NCBI GenBank assembly: GCA_946481315.1
Contig: CAMLMH010000001.1
Span: forward strand, 186,001 to 250,000
DNA length: 64,000 nucleotides
Direction: 5' to 3'
Source of the DNA: an uncultured Bacteriovorax sp.
GTDB taxonomy: Bacteria > Bdellovibrionota > Bacteriovoracia > Bacteriovoracales > Bacteriovoracaceae
Position 1 is the stretch's first letter; the number at the start of each line of letters is the position of its first letter. The position numbers were made by a program, and so were the translations under genes. The notes beneath the pieces were generated by a model that worked only from the letters and a program-made list of their open reading frames with translations, was not told the DNA's origin and did no database searches. Below, in pieces: positions 43,073 through 52,317 of this stretch.

Positions 43073-44528
43073 AATATCAGCAACAGACATTCTTTCTTTT
43101 GTAAGAACCGTGGTTATTGTTATGGTGATGGGCTTTTGCCTTTTCTTGGGTCAGTATCAGCACTATTTTTTACTTCCTGCTTTTGCTCTATTCTTTTTAC
43201 AGATCAAAAAAGAGAAATCTACTCACCTGGTGGTGATCAGCTTTATTTTTCTTTTTTTAATGGATTCATTTTTTTATTCACTGGACTTCAGCTCTCTCAA
43301 GTATTTTGGAGAGAACAAAAATCTGGCATTTTTTATTCTGAGCGAAGGGCAAAGTTACTTTGATCTTAAGATTATGACTCTTGGCGGACTAATATTTTTA
43401 CTGTCCTTAACCTTTGTTTATTATCGCTTAAAAGTTCTCAATCCGCTTGTCTATCTCATTGGGAGTTTTTTCCTGCTGACGACATTGCTGTCAACACTGG
43501 GTAAAATGACCTTCCTCTACCAGTTAATTATTGCAACCCTTCTCATATTGGCCAAGTCCTTTTGGTATATCGGACTTAATCTGCAGATGATCCGTTTTAG
43601 TCCAGTTTCTCCCGGACTGGCCCAGCTTTCAGAATCGATAATACCTTTCTGGTCTTATGGGCTGGTTCGCAGTCATAGTGTTCCGAATGGCTGGCGAGAG
43701 ATTAAGTTTAAATTAAATCAAAATCCTGAAATTTATCAAATTCAGTTATCAGGCATACGGCTGGCCATACTTTCATTAAGTTTAAAATACCTTTCTGCTC
43801 TCTTGTACAAAGCTTTATTTGGAATGAATTTAAATTTACCTCTCTGGGGAGAATTTCATTTTCCTTCTCTGGAACTTCCTAATCCTTTCAGTATGGGATT
43901 TAATCACTACAATGCCCTGAGCCGACCAGCCTGGGAGTGTTTTTTTGTAACCTTAATTAATCCGCTTCTATATATTCTTCGAGAACCTGTCGGTGATGGA
44001 GGCGTGTTGATTGGCTTTATCCGTATTCTGGGAATTAGCGCTCCTGCTCAGGTAGACCGTCCTTATCTGGCAAAAAATTTCAACGATTTTTTTAAAAGAA
44101 TTTATTTCTACTACAACTATTTATTGATCGAATTTTTTGTCGTTCCTCTTTATCACCTGATGAGCCATCTTGATTTGACAAGAAAACTGCGTTTGTTTTT
44201 AAGTGTTCTGATTGCTGTTTATACCGGAGGGGTGTTGCTTAATTATTTCCGGCATGATTTATGGCTGGTGAAATATGGCCCTTTTGAAGCCTTTAGCATG
44301 ATGCTTGGACGATCTTATTATTTTGCCGGTGTCGCTTTCCTCTCGGCGATCTCAGCAGTCAGGTCAAAAAATGAGAGAGAGCTAATCGGCTTTAAAAAAT
44401 GGGCAATCCCTCTAGCCGTTTATATAAGTTATGCTCTGGTATTCAGCATGCAGACAAGTTATAAAGAAGATGATTTAAGTGACCGGATAGAATTTCTTAT
44501 ACGTCTATCCGGTCTTCAGTTGAATTAA
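43065..44528 (+). CDS. Polytopic membrane protein, MBOAT-like
   Basis: 487 aa with ten or more transmembrane helices. The FNDFFKRIYFYYNYLLIEFF segment (~342-361) resembles the central motif of MBOAT O-acyltransferases, and a LMSHLDL region follows with a His (~368) that could be catalytic. It overlaps the ketosynthase gene and ends the cluster. An acyltransferase moving the cluster's product to a lipid or wall component is an inference. It overlaps the PrkA stop by 4 bp. Confidence 0.7.
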   Translation: MNKISATDILSFVRTVVIVMVMGFCLFLGQYQHYFLLPAFALFFLQIKKEKSTHLVVISFIFLFLMDSFFYSLDFSSLKYFGENKNLAFFILSEGQSYFDLKIMTLGGLIFLLSLTFVYYRLKVLNPLVYLIGSFFLLTTLLSTLGKMTFLYQLIIATLLILAKSFWYIGLNLQMIRFSPVSPGLAQLSESIIPFWSYGLVRSHSVPNGWREIKFKLNQNPEIYQIQLSGIRLAILSLSLKYLSALLYKALFGMNLNLPLWGEFHFPSLELPNPFSMGFNHYNALSRPAWECFFVTLINPLLYILREPVGDGGVLIGFIRILGISAPAQVDRPYLAKNFNDFFKRIYFYYNYLLIEFFVVPLYHLMSHLDLTRKLRLFLSVLIAVYTGGVLLNYFRHDLWLVKYGPFEAFSMMLGRSYYFAGVAFLSAISAVRSKNERELIGFKKWAIPLAVYISYALVFSMQTSYKEDDLSDRIEFLIRLSGLQLN

Positions 44529-46726
44529 TAGCGTTCTTTAATTAGATACTTTACAAGTTGCATTGCCGCACTTTCAGTGTAACCAAACCTTGTTTCCAGA
44601 TTCTTCAGCACTGAGCGAATTAACTTTCTGTTCTCATCTGTAAGTGGGGAACTCTGGCCTGGTTCAAGAGTTTTCGAATACTCTGCTTCGAAGAACATAA
44701 TGTTTTTTGAAATGTTCAGAATGACTTTCTTTTGTTCAATTCGGAAAGATTCCTGCAGGCGATCAACCAGATCAGGAAAAACTGTCGTGTATACGATCTG
44801 TGTTTTAGGATTATCCAGATAATATGCACCTAGTTTGGAAATAAGCAGAGAGCGATAAGTTTTCGGATCTTCTTTTAAAGCAATCGCTTGCTCGAATTCC
44901 TTAATAAAAAAATCATCGGGTTCGACAAACTTACCAGTAGTCGTGTTTTTAATTTTCTCACCTTTAATAAGAGCGTTTACATTCTCAATGTATCGGCGAA
45001 TGTAATCTTCATATGATCTGTCATCAACTAATCCTAGAGAATTTCTAAGCTCACGATCAAAGATATTGAGATTGTATTCTTTAATCAGCTCCAGAAAACG
45101 GCTTGGATTATGATAATCAGCTTGTGGTGCCATATTTAGAAAATCATATTCATTCTTTTTCTGGATGAGGTGGTGAAGATAATCCAGAACCTCAACAAAA
45201 GTTACATTGGTGTGCAAAGATGATAAACGATAAATAATATGTTTAAGGTCTCTCGGTGAAAGTCCAAATTTCCCTTCATATAAACTGTCGTTGACGTATT
45301 CACAGACAATTTCTTCGAATCCTTGCTTTAAAATCTGACGAGACTCAATGTCTAGCCTTTCCGGCATTTCTATTCCTGCAATGTATAGGGCCTTCTCCAT
45401 CGGATTCATGTTTGTCGCAATGTTTGCCAGCTTCTTGTCATTGTAATTTTTGGTCTGACAAACACGCAGCCGGGACATAACCGCAAATAGACACAGACTG
45501 GTCAATGCATGTGGAGAAAAACGAGAGCGGTCGGATATGCCCGCCACTTGTTCCTGATATATTTTTTCTTCATGACGAACATCGGTCAGATAAGGGACAG
45601 TAATAAAATTAAATCTTCCTTTGAATGAATTGAAATCAGGATGCTGCTTGAAAGCCGCCAGGTGAATTTCATTAGAAGTTCCGATGAAGAAGATATCCAG
45701 TTCAGTCAGAATACCCTGCAAGTTGATTGATCCTGTTTCCATAGTCATCAGCAAATATTTAAAAGCGTCCAATGGGCGTTTTAATAAATCGGAATATTCA
45801 AGGACACCACGATTAGCAAGCACAGCTTCACCTTGCAGTGAGAATAAATTCAGTGACTGCAGGCTTGGCGGTAAACTGGCTAGACGTTTGTCCATGGTAA
45901 TTTGCTGCATACGTGCGTCTACGTGTATTTGGGGTTCAATTGTCACCGCAGCAGTGGAGTAGCGCTTGCTGATCGTGAAACGCTCAATTCGTATGTGCTT
46001 AAGAACGTCCTGATGTTTTCCTTTATAATTTTTTAAAAGAGCATCATAAATCATTCGGTTTCGTTTAGAGAGATCTCCACGATATAAGTATGACTTTCGA
46101 ACTGCATGCAGCTGCCTTTCATCTTCTTTTAGTGCTTCATCAATTAATTGCTGACGATACTCACGGGGAATGAGCAGGAGCGGGTGATCCTTTAACTCAG
46201 ACGGCATAATCGCAGAAATTTCTTTATCTTCCAGATAAGCGAAACTTCCGTGGGTATTTTCGCGCACAGTGGAGTTTAGTCCCAGAGTGCCCTTAACATA
46301 ATTTTCCAGCGGAAAGATCCAGCTGAAGCTGTATAGTTTTCCAGCTTCAGTTTCTGAATAATCTTCCAGACCTTTGATCATTTTATTAACCAGTGACGTT
46401 TTGGAAGAGCCATTAGGGCCAATGAGCAAAATAAATTTATTATTAAATCCTTCTTCGCTAAAGTTCACCAGGTTTTGATAAAGCGCTTGCTGAACTTTTG
46501 CCTGGCCGTGAACCGCCGGTGCTTCAGGGTGCTGCATGTGGAAGAGTTTAAAAGAACCATCACTTTCAACACCGTAATGGTTAAGCATATCCCGAATATA
46601 TTCAAAGGTTGGCCGGCATTCAGCTTTTGCATTTTTCTCAAAAACCTGCATGTAATCTGCAAAAGATAAAACTTCGTGATTATCAATTTGTTGTGATGCT
46701 TGTGAAATCCAATCCTGAGAGTTCAT
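44525..46726 (-). CDS. prkA: PrkA-family serine protein kinase/AAA protein
   Basis: About 733 aa. AAA region with Walker A GPNGSSKT (~106-113) and the long PrkA architecture; the C-terminal kinase-like domain follows. PrkA is usually followed by YeaH and SpoVR genes, absent here. In other bacteria it links stress or nitrogen signals to ribosome or hibernation control. ATG 46726 with AAAGGGA upstream is preferred over the upstream frame start at 46795, which would overlap the divergent gene. Confidence 0.88.
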   Translation of the reverse strand: MNSQDWISQASQQIDNHEVLSFADYMQVFEKNAKAECRPTFEYIRDMLNHYGVESDGSFKLFHMQHPEAPAVHGQAKVQQALYQNLVNFSEEGFNNKFILLIGPNGSSKTSLVNKMIKGLEDYSETEAGKLYSFSWIFPLENYVKGTLGLNSTVRENTHGSFAYLEDKEISAIMPSELKDHPLLLIPREYRQQLIDEALKEDERQLHAVRKSYLYRGDLSKRNRMIYDALLKNYKGKHQDVLKHIRIERFTISKRYSTAAVTIEPQIHVDARMQQITMDKRLASLPPSLQSLNLFSLQGEAVLANRGVLEYSDLLKRPLDAFKYLLMTMETGSINLQGILTELDIFFIGTSNEIHLAAFKQHPDFNSFKGRFNFITVPYLTDVRHEEKIYQEQVAGISDRSRFSPHALTSLCLFAVMSRLRVCQTKNYNDKKLANIATNMNPMEKALYIAGIEMPERLDIESRQILKQGFEEIVCEYVNDSLYEGKFGLSPRDLKHIIYRLSSLHTNVTFVEVLDYLHHLIQKKNEYDFLNMAPQADYHNPSRFLELIKEYNLNIFDRELRNSLGLVDDRSYEDYIRRYIENVNALIKGEKIKNTTTGKFVEPDDFFIKEFEQAIALKEDPKTYRSLLISKLGAYYLDNPKTQIVYTTVFPDLVDRLQESFRIEQKKVILNISKNIMFFEAEYSKTLEPGQSSPLTDENRKLIRSVLKNLETRFGYTESAAMQLVKYLIKERY

Positions 46727-46755
46727 GATTTGTTCCCTTTTCCCGCTATTGTTAA

Positions 46756-46761
46756 TATAAT
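46756..46761 (+). promoter_or_regulatory. Consensus -10 box
   Basis: TATAAT, 11 bases before ATG 46773, without a good -35. It drives the FGE-like gene in a 46-bp divergent gap. Confidence 0.5.
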
Positions 46762-46772
46762 TGTAAACTCTT

Positions 46773-47957
46773 ATGAGACATTTCAAAAGGATCATTGCGG
46801 GAGTAGCGTTTTGTGCCGTTGTTTTTACGGTCTGGCTAATGGTCAGAGAAGTTAAAACCGACGATAACGCTCAAATGATGGCAAAACGTCATTCACTACT
46901 TAAGCTTCTTGCAAATTCTGCTGAGATTCAAAAAGCCTGGAGAGAAGGAGAAGATTCGCGTTTGTGGCTAAAACACCGCGACCAATGTCTGCAGGACTGG
47001 AATATTAAGAAATCTTTTGATGAATCTCTGCTCCGTTGTTCACCAATGCTGATCGAATGCATAGCGAAGTATAATGACCGGGAACTTATGCTTAAAAAAG
47101 ATGTACGCAGTGGAAAATGGTATCGCTATCTGACTAAATCAAATGTATCGCACGCTGGGCTCAAATCTTCAGGAATTTCATTACAATTACAGCATCCGGA
47201 AACGAAGGAAGAACTCTCTATCTTTCTGGAAGATAATTGTCAGGAAGTTTACCTTGAACAAAGGGCTTATGCTTATGGAGAACCACCGGTTTCACCCGAT
47301 CAGGAGGATTATCGTTTCGATAATTTTAACCAGCTTCTGTATCTGGATCGTCATTTAGTGACAAATGCAGAAGTGAATGACTGGATACATTTCGGCAATT
47401 CTGATTTTACTAAAAACCTCTCAACTAAAAGCGGAGAGGACCTCTTCAATCCGGCCATAAGTCTGACGATTAATCAAATGCGGGATTATTGCTCTTTTCG
47501 GGGAAAACAGTTGATGATGGCACATTATTTTGATGCCGCGACTTTTTTGCCAATGGATCTAAGTGAAAAAATTCCGGAAATAAATAGGCGTTCACCTTAT
47601 TATTGGACGAAGAAAAAAAGTGAATACAAAAATGATTGTTCAAAAATTTTTGCGCGCGAATGCCTGTCGGAAAGACCTTTTAGCCTAAACCGTTCTGAGC
47701 CCACCTGGGCAGGTATGATGGATTCAATGGGGGGAGTATTTGAGGCCTTTCATAACCCCATTGATCCGGAAAGTAATCTCAAAGCATCCTCATTTTATTT
47801 TCCATTTAATTCACCCTGGCACAAGCTGGGCTTCCGTGCGGGATGGGATGGTGAAGGCCACGCTCTCAGAAATTTTGATTTTCGCGGATTGAATCCCGAA
47901 GAAAAAATGGATAAGTTCCAGGTTGGTTTCCGCTGTATGCGCGGAGTTTTACCATGA
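46773..47957 (+). CDS. Formylglycine-generating enzyme-like (SUMF1) membrane-anchored protein
   Basis: 394 aa. An N-terminal transmembrane helix (~7-27) precedes a ~220-residue segment and then a SUMF1-type domain (~190-394) with the typical VTNAEVNDWI, FRGKQLMMAHYFDAA, MGGVFEAFHNP and VGFRCMRG motifs. The active-site cysteines of true formylglycine-generating enzymes are not conserved in the expected place, so it is more likely a non-catalytic fold. The lipoprotein gene that follows overlaps by 4 bp. Confidence 0.75.
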   Translation: MRHFKRIIAGVAFCAVVFTVWLMVREVKTDDNAQMMAKRHSLLKLLANSAEIQKAWREGEDSRLWLKHRDQCLQDWNIKKSFDESLLRCSPMLIECIAKYNDRELMLKKDVRSGKWYRYLTKSNVSHAGLKSSGISLQLQHPETKEELSIFLEDNCQEVYLEQRAYAYGEPPVSPDQEDYRFDNFNQLLYLDRHLVTNAEVNDWIHFGNSDFTKNLSTKSGEDLFNPAISLTINQMRDYCSFRGKQLMMAHYFDAATFLPMDLSEKIPEINRRSPYYWTKKKSEYKNDCSKIFARECLSERPFSLNRSEPTWAGMMDSMGGVFEAFHNPIDPESNLKASSFYFPFNSPWHKLGFRAGWDGEGHALRNFDFRGLNPEEKMDKFQVGFRCMRGVLP

Positions 47958-48808
47958 TAAAATTTTTGCTGCTTCTACTTTTATGCTTTAGCTGTAAATC
48001 GCAAAATGAGAACTTTGAATCCATCTACTATCAATTAACAAAAGAATGGATGCATTCGTTCGTTTTGGAAAATATAAAAATTGAAAAACAGGAAATCACC
48101 CGCCCTCCGGGTGTTGAGCAACTTATCTTTAGTCTCTTAATCCCAGAGGATGGAGGGGCCATCATTCGTCGACATTGTGTTTACTACCGGATTCCTTATA
48201 AGCAGACACAGGGCAAACTGACTGTAGAAAAAAGAGAAGGAAAAAATCCCTGCCCCGAGAGTTCCGAAGGAAACAGTTACGCAACGATCAGCGAAGTGTC
48301 GAAACTTTCCATTGATTCATCAGATTTTCAATTGCGGATAAGTTTTCTACAAAAATCATTGAATAGAGAAATGGTAATTCCTTTGCCAAATCTCAGCTCG
48401 GGCTTTATCCATCAGAAATTTCAGCCACTGAGGGAGCGAAAAAAATATGAGGGAATGAGCTTGCTGCGACTTAATGACGACAGCTTCGATTATTCAATCA
48501 ATCGCTATCTGGGGAAAAATTCGGATAAATTTTCCAATGGAACTGCGATTCGCTGTCATCAAGTGACGAAAAACTGTGAAACCGTTGGAGAAAATCGTTG
48601 CAATGAATGCCGATATGGCTGGTATGAAGTGGTCGATTTTCAATGTCCTCAGGGAGGATCCAAATTCTGTGGTCAGAATCTTTGCGGAGAAAAGAATGAG
48701 CCTGCATGTCCTAGAGGAACTAAAGTTGTCGACATAGAAGAAGCGGGAATTTGCCAGAATGATCTTGAGCCTGTACCAAATGCGGACAAGATTTTAGTTT
48801 GCCAGTGA
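47954..48808 (+). CDS. Cysteine-rich lipoprotein, unknown
   Basis: 284 aa with a type II signal (lipobox CFSC; Cys ~14). The C-terminal third holds about 12 cysteines in CxxC-like spacing (NRCNECRYGWYEVVDFQCP, CGQNLCGEKN), suggesting a disulfide-rich or metal-binding domain. No family recognised. It is coupled to the FGE-like gene, so the two may work together at the envelope. Confidence 0.7.
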   Translation: MIKFLLLLLLCFSCKSQNENFESIYYQLTKEWMHSFVLENIKIEKQEITRPPGVEQLIFSLLIPEDGGAIIRRHCVYYRIPYKQTQGKLTVEKREGKNPCPESSEGNSYATISEVSKLSIDSSDFQLRISFLQKSLNREMVIPLPNLSSGFIHQKFQPLRERKKYEGMSLLRLNDDSFDYSINRYLGKNSDKFSNGTAIRCHQVTKNCETVGENRCNECRYGWYEVVDFQCPQGGSKFCGQNLCGEKNEPACPRGTKVVDIEEAGICQNDLEPVPNADKILVCQ

Positions 48809-49492
48809 GTTGATAAAATTTGGTGGCAACCTCTCAAGCACACCTTGTATTTCTTCGTTTGAAATATTGTGAACCAAAACAAAAGATTTTAAGGGATATT
48901 CGGGGTCTGGATTTCCCTGACTTTCCTTTAGAGCGGCTTTGCGGGCCCTTAAAACAGCAAGTACATAATCACTCACCAGATAACGATCACCATTTAGCAG
49001 CTTATCAATATTTCTGTCGGATAAACCAATTACAGCAACACCCTTGTGAATAACATAGGGTGAGATATTATTCCGGCTAACAATATTATCTTCATTGAGA
49101 TCGACGACAGAACTATTCAGAAATTTGTATGGATATTTTTCGAAATGAATTTCCTGAGAGTCTGCTACAATAAAATCTTCCATGGTTAGGTTAATAGCAT
49201 TGATCCCCTTACCTTCAAATGAAGCGAGGATAGCTTCATTCTCCTGCTTAGACAGGTTTGGTTTAAGGAAATGTCCGGTATGGACAATGAAGACATTGGA
49301 ACTGGTTTTTCTTTCGACATCCGGACGTGATTCAATTTTGTCTGTAAGATAAAGTGAAAAAGGAATCGAATTGTTTTTGACCACTCCCAGGCTGGCTGGC
49401 GTAATGGATACACTAGTGTCTTTTTTAGCGGAAGAACAAGAATTGAGCAAAAGCAACACAAAGACAATCGTAAGTATGGATAGTTTCTTCAT
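48794..49492 (-). CDS. Lipoprotein, unknown
   Basis: 232 aa with lipobox NSCS (Cys ~19). The mature part has a Rossmann-like feel (FIVHTGHFL, GVAVIGLSDR) but no assigned family. It overlaps the cysteine-rich lipoprotein by 15 bp in convergent orientation and follows the cysteine desulfurase by 3 bp. Confidence 0.7.
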   Translation of the reverse strand: MKKLSILTIVFVLLLLNSCSSAKKDTSVSITPASLGVVKNNSIPFSLYLTDKIESRPDVERKTSSNVFIVHTGHFLKPNLSKQENEAILASFEGKGINAINLTMEDFIVADSQEIHFEKYPYKFLNSSVVDLNEDNIVSRNNISPYVIHKGVAVIGLSDRNIDKLLNGDRYLVSDYVLAVLRARKAALKESQGNPDPEYPLKSFVLVHNISNEEIQGVLERLPPNFINSLAN

Positions 49493-49495
49493 TGT

Positions 49496-50662
49496 TTAAA
49501 AGCTTTTTACCTTAGTCAGTTTGCTGTATGCCTTAGTTAGAGCATCAGCCAGCTGATCGTAATATTCCAGAGGCGAATTGAAACAGAGACTGATGCGAAC
49601 CACTCCGCGGCCAACATCATCACTTACTCCCATGGCCTTTAATACTTTGGAAGTCACAGGCATATTGTCTGAGCAAGCAGAGGAAGTTGTGACAAAAATA
49701 TCCTGAGATTCAAGTTCTATTTGCACTGCCTGACCGTGAATTCCCGGATAGGAAATATAAGTCGTGGTTGCCAGTCGAGGAGCACCTTCTCCGATGATAA
49801 CTACTTCCGGAAAAGCTTTTTTAATTTTGGATTCAAATTCTTCGCGTTTAGCTTTTAATTCCGGCAGCCGGGTAAATCCTTTCTCAAGATTAGAAAGAGC
49901 TACAGCAAGAGTTTCGTTGCCGATATAGTTCTGAGTTCCGCCGCGATGACCTTTTTCCTGACCACCACCAATGATAAGTGGCTGCAGGTTTTCAGGGTTT
50001 TTCACCAAAAGAATTCCTGTACCGGTCATTGCTCCCAACTTGTGTCCTGAGCATACAGCATAGTCAAATTCAGATTCTTTAAAGTTAAACGGTGTTTTAC
50101 CAATGAACTGGGTCGTATCGCAGAAATAGGGAACATCGAAGTTCTTACAAAGCGAAGCGATTTCTTTAAACGGTTGAATAACTCCGGTTTCGTTATTCGC
50201 GGCCATCACAGACACCAGGGCGATTGAACCTTTGTGATCCATCATCCAGGTTTGCAGCGTCTCGAAGCTGACCTCTCCGCGGCCGTTAACCGGAAGAGCC
50301 ATGACTTTAAAGCCGCGAGTTTCCGCATAGTAGTTTGCAGTGTTCACCACCGCTGAATGTTCAATTCCTGATGTGATAATAATTTTTTTAGAATCAGTTG
50401 CAGGATTAATTTTCCCCAGGACGCTGTGGAAAACAGTCGCGATACCTTCAGTCGCGCCTGAATTAAAAATGACCTGATCATAATCGGCGCCAAGAACTTT
50501 AGCACAAACTGACCTCGCATTTTCCATCCCCATCAGAGTTTTTGCTCCCAGGTGATGAATTGCATTTGGATTGGCGAAAGGGCCTTTCTCAAAACGTTTT
50601 AACAGATAAGAGCGAACTTCCTGACAAAGAGGGGCAGATCCGTTGTAATCAGCATAAATCAT
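49496..50662 (-). CDS. Cysteine desulfurase (NifS/IscS family)
   Basis: 388 aa class V PLP aminotransferase. The PLP Lys is in SGHKLGAMTG (~208) and the persulfide Cys in TSSACSD (~330). It delivers sulfur from Cys for Fe-S assembly. The NadA gene directly precedes it, a pairing known from Bacillus nifS-nad operons where the desulfurase matures the NadA cluster. No iscU-type scaffold is nearby, so a dedicated role is inferred. Confidence 0.9.
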   Translation of the reverse strand: MIYADYNGSAPLCQEVRSYLLKRFEKGPFANPNAIHHLGAKTLMGMENARSVCAKVLGADYDQVIFNSGATEGIATVFHSVLGKINPATDSKKIIITSGIEHSAVVNTANYYAETRGFKVMALPVNGRGEVSFETLQTWMMDHKGSIALVSVMAANNETGVIQPFKEIASLCKNFDVPYFCDTTQFIGKTPFNFKESEFDYAVCSGHKLGAMTGTGILLVKNPENLQPLIIGGGQEKGHRGGTQNYIGNETLAVALSNLEKGFTRLPELKAKREEFESKIKKAFPEVVIIGEGAPRLATTTYISYPGIHGQAVQIELESQDIFVTTSSACSDNMPVTSKVLKAMGVSDDVGRGVVRISLCFNSPLEYYDQLADALTKAYSKLTKVKSF

Positions 50663-50673
50663 TTCTTTCGTCC

Positions 50674-51783
50674 TTATTTAATGGCCAGCATGCGATCAAG
50701 TGCGAGCAGTGAGGATCTTTTTGTATCCTCAGGCACACTGATGATATTAATCGGTTTATGATCCTTGATCGCGCGGAAACTGGCAAGTAGCCAGCGTGGT
50801 CTTACGCGATACATAGTTGTGCACAGGCACTGGTAAGGTGACAATGACACGATCGTTTTATCCGGATATTGCTGAGCTAATCTATTGACAAGGTTAATTT
50901 CAGTTCCGACTGCAAACTTACTTCCCGCAGGAGCTTTGGCGATTTTTTCGATGATGTAAGAGGTTGATCCATTGTCATCAGCTGCACTCACTACTTCATA
51001 TGGACATTCCGGATGCACAATAACAGTTGTATCAGGCTCACGTTTTTTTATCGCTAAAACCTGATCTTTTGTGAAACCCTGATGAACTGAACAGAAGCCA
51101 TACCAGAGAATGACTTTGGCCTTTGCAACTTGCTCAGCTGTCAGACCGCCATTGAGCATGTGCGGATTATAAATAACCATGTCTTCAAGCGGAATACCCA
51201 TTTTAAAACAGGTGTTGCGCCCCAAATGCTGGTCCGGAAAAAATAACAATTTCTCTCCCTGGCCCAGGGCCCAGCGAATGACTTTTTCAGCATTGGAAGA
51301 TGTACAGATACTTCCGCCATTTTCGCCGACAAATGCTTTTAAAGCTGCTGCACAATTAATATAAGTTACAGGAACAACTTTTTCTTTCGTTGAGCCAGTG
51401 ATGAATTTCCAGGCGCGGTCGATTTCGCTTCGACGGGCCATGTCTGCCATTGAACAACCCGCTTTTAAATCCGGCAGAATGACTTTTTGATGAGGGCCAG
51501 TCAGCATGTCGGCCGTCTCGGCCATAAAGTGAACGCCACAGAAAATGATATAAGGCTTATCGAGCTTAGCTGCTTCACGTGCAAGTTGAAGTGAGTCACC
51601 TGTTATATCGGCAAAGCTGATGACATCATCTTGTTGATAATGATGACCCAAAACGACCACCTGGTCTTTCAGTTCACTTTTTAATTTTCGCAATTCGACC
51701 AGGACATCATCATCTGAAAGCTCTGCTTCTGAGATGGTTGGTTTATACGTGTCCTGTTCTTCGTCTCCAAATAAATCTAACAT
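50674..51783 (-). CDS. nadA: Quinolinate synthase A
   Basis: About 369 aa, the NAD pathway enzyme making quinolinate from iminoaspartate and dihydroxyacetone phosphate with a [4Fe-4S] cluster. The three ligand cysteines lie in YINCAAALKAF, HPECPYEV and CLCTTMYR. GHHYQQDDVISFADI is the N-terminal active-site block. ATG 51783 has AAGGAAAC upstream; the frame start at 51816 lies in the rhodanese gene. No nadB or nadC is visible here. Confidence 0.95.
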   Translation of the reverse strand: MLDLFGDEEQDTYKPTISEAELSDDDVLVELRKLKSELKDQVVVLGHHYQQDDVISFADITGDSLQLAREAAKLDKPYIIFCGVHFMAETADMLTGPHQKVILPDLKAGCSMADMARRSEIDRAWKFITGSTKEKVVPVTYINCAAALKAFVGENGGSICTSSNAEKVIRWALGQGEKLLFFPDQHLGRNTCFKMGIPLEDMVIYNPHMLNGGLTAEQVAKAKVILWYGFCSVHQGFTKDQVLAIKKREPDTTVIVHPECPYEVVSAADDNGSTSYIIEKIAKAPAGSKFAVGTEINLVNRLAQQYPDKTIVSLSPYQCLCTTMYRVRPRWLLASFRAIKDHKPINIISVPEDTKRSSLLALDRMLAIK

Positions 51784-51784
51784 T

Positions 51785-52111
51785 TTAGTTTCCTTGTTTA
51801 ACTGGAAATCCTTCATTCATCCAGCCCATGATCCCGCCTTCAACGTTGACCAGATTGGAGTATCCCTTGGACATTAAAAACATACAGGCATTGAGACTGC
51901 GTTTTCCGCTACGGCATTGAATGACGATCTCAGCATTTTTGTCCGGAAGAACTGATTCATATTTTGCTTCAAATTCAGAAAGCGGAAGAAGAGTCGCCCC
52001 CTCAATCCGTGCTTCATTCCATTCCGGAATTTCGCGACAATCAATAAAATGCATAGCGGTTTGATTTTCAATTTTTTCTTTCAATTCGCGGGCATCGATT
52101 TCTTTGATCAT
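51785..52111 (-). CDS. Rhodanese-like sulfurtransferase
   Basis: 108 aa single rhodanese domain with the active-site loop CRSGKRS (Cys ~66). It transfers sulfane sulfur or handles persulfides. It is the first gene of the NadA-cysteine desulfurase operon, stopping 2 bp before nadA, so sulfur delivery to NadA or to its cofactor is the natural inference. Confidence 0.9.
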   Translation of the reverse strand: MIKEIDARELKEKIENQTAMHFIDCREIPEWNEARIEGATLLPLSEFEAKYESVLPDKNAEIVIQCRSGKRSLNACMFLMSKGYSNLVNVEGGIMGWMNEGFPVKQGN

Positions 52112-52171
52112 ATTATTTTTCCTCGCTCAAAAGCAGGTTCTTTTTGTCATGGTTTAAGAATGGTTTTCAGA

Positions 52172-52184
52172 GGGTAAATTACCC
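52172..52184. repeat. Dyad between rhodanese operon and mscL
   Basis: GGGTAA (52172-52177) and TTACCC (52179-52184) around one base, a perfect 6-bp palindromic site. It is in a 206-bp divergent gap and may be an operator. Confidence 0.4.
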
Positions 52185-52317
52185 CTTTAATCATCAAAAT
52201 GCATCTTCCATTTACACTTCACATAAGCAACTTTGCCGCTGTGCTTTATAGCTAATGGAAATGACATCCGCCTAAATTTAAGTGTACCGTTTAAGACAGT
52301 TACAATAGGAGAATCAA

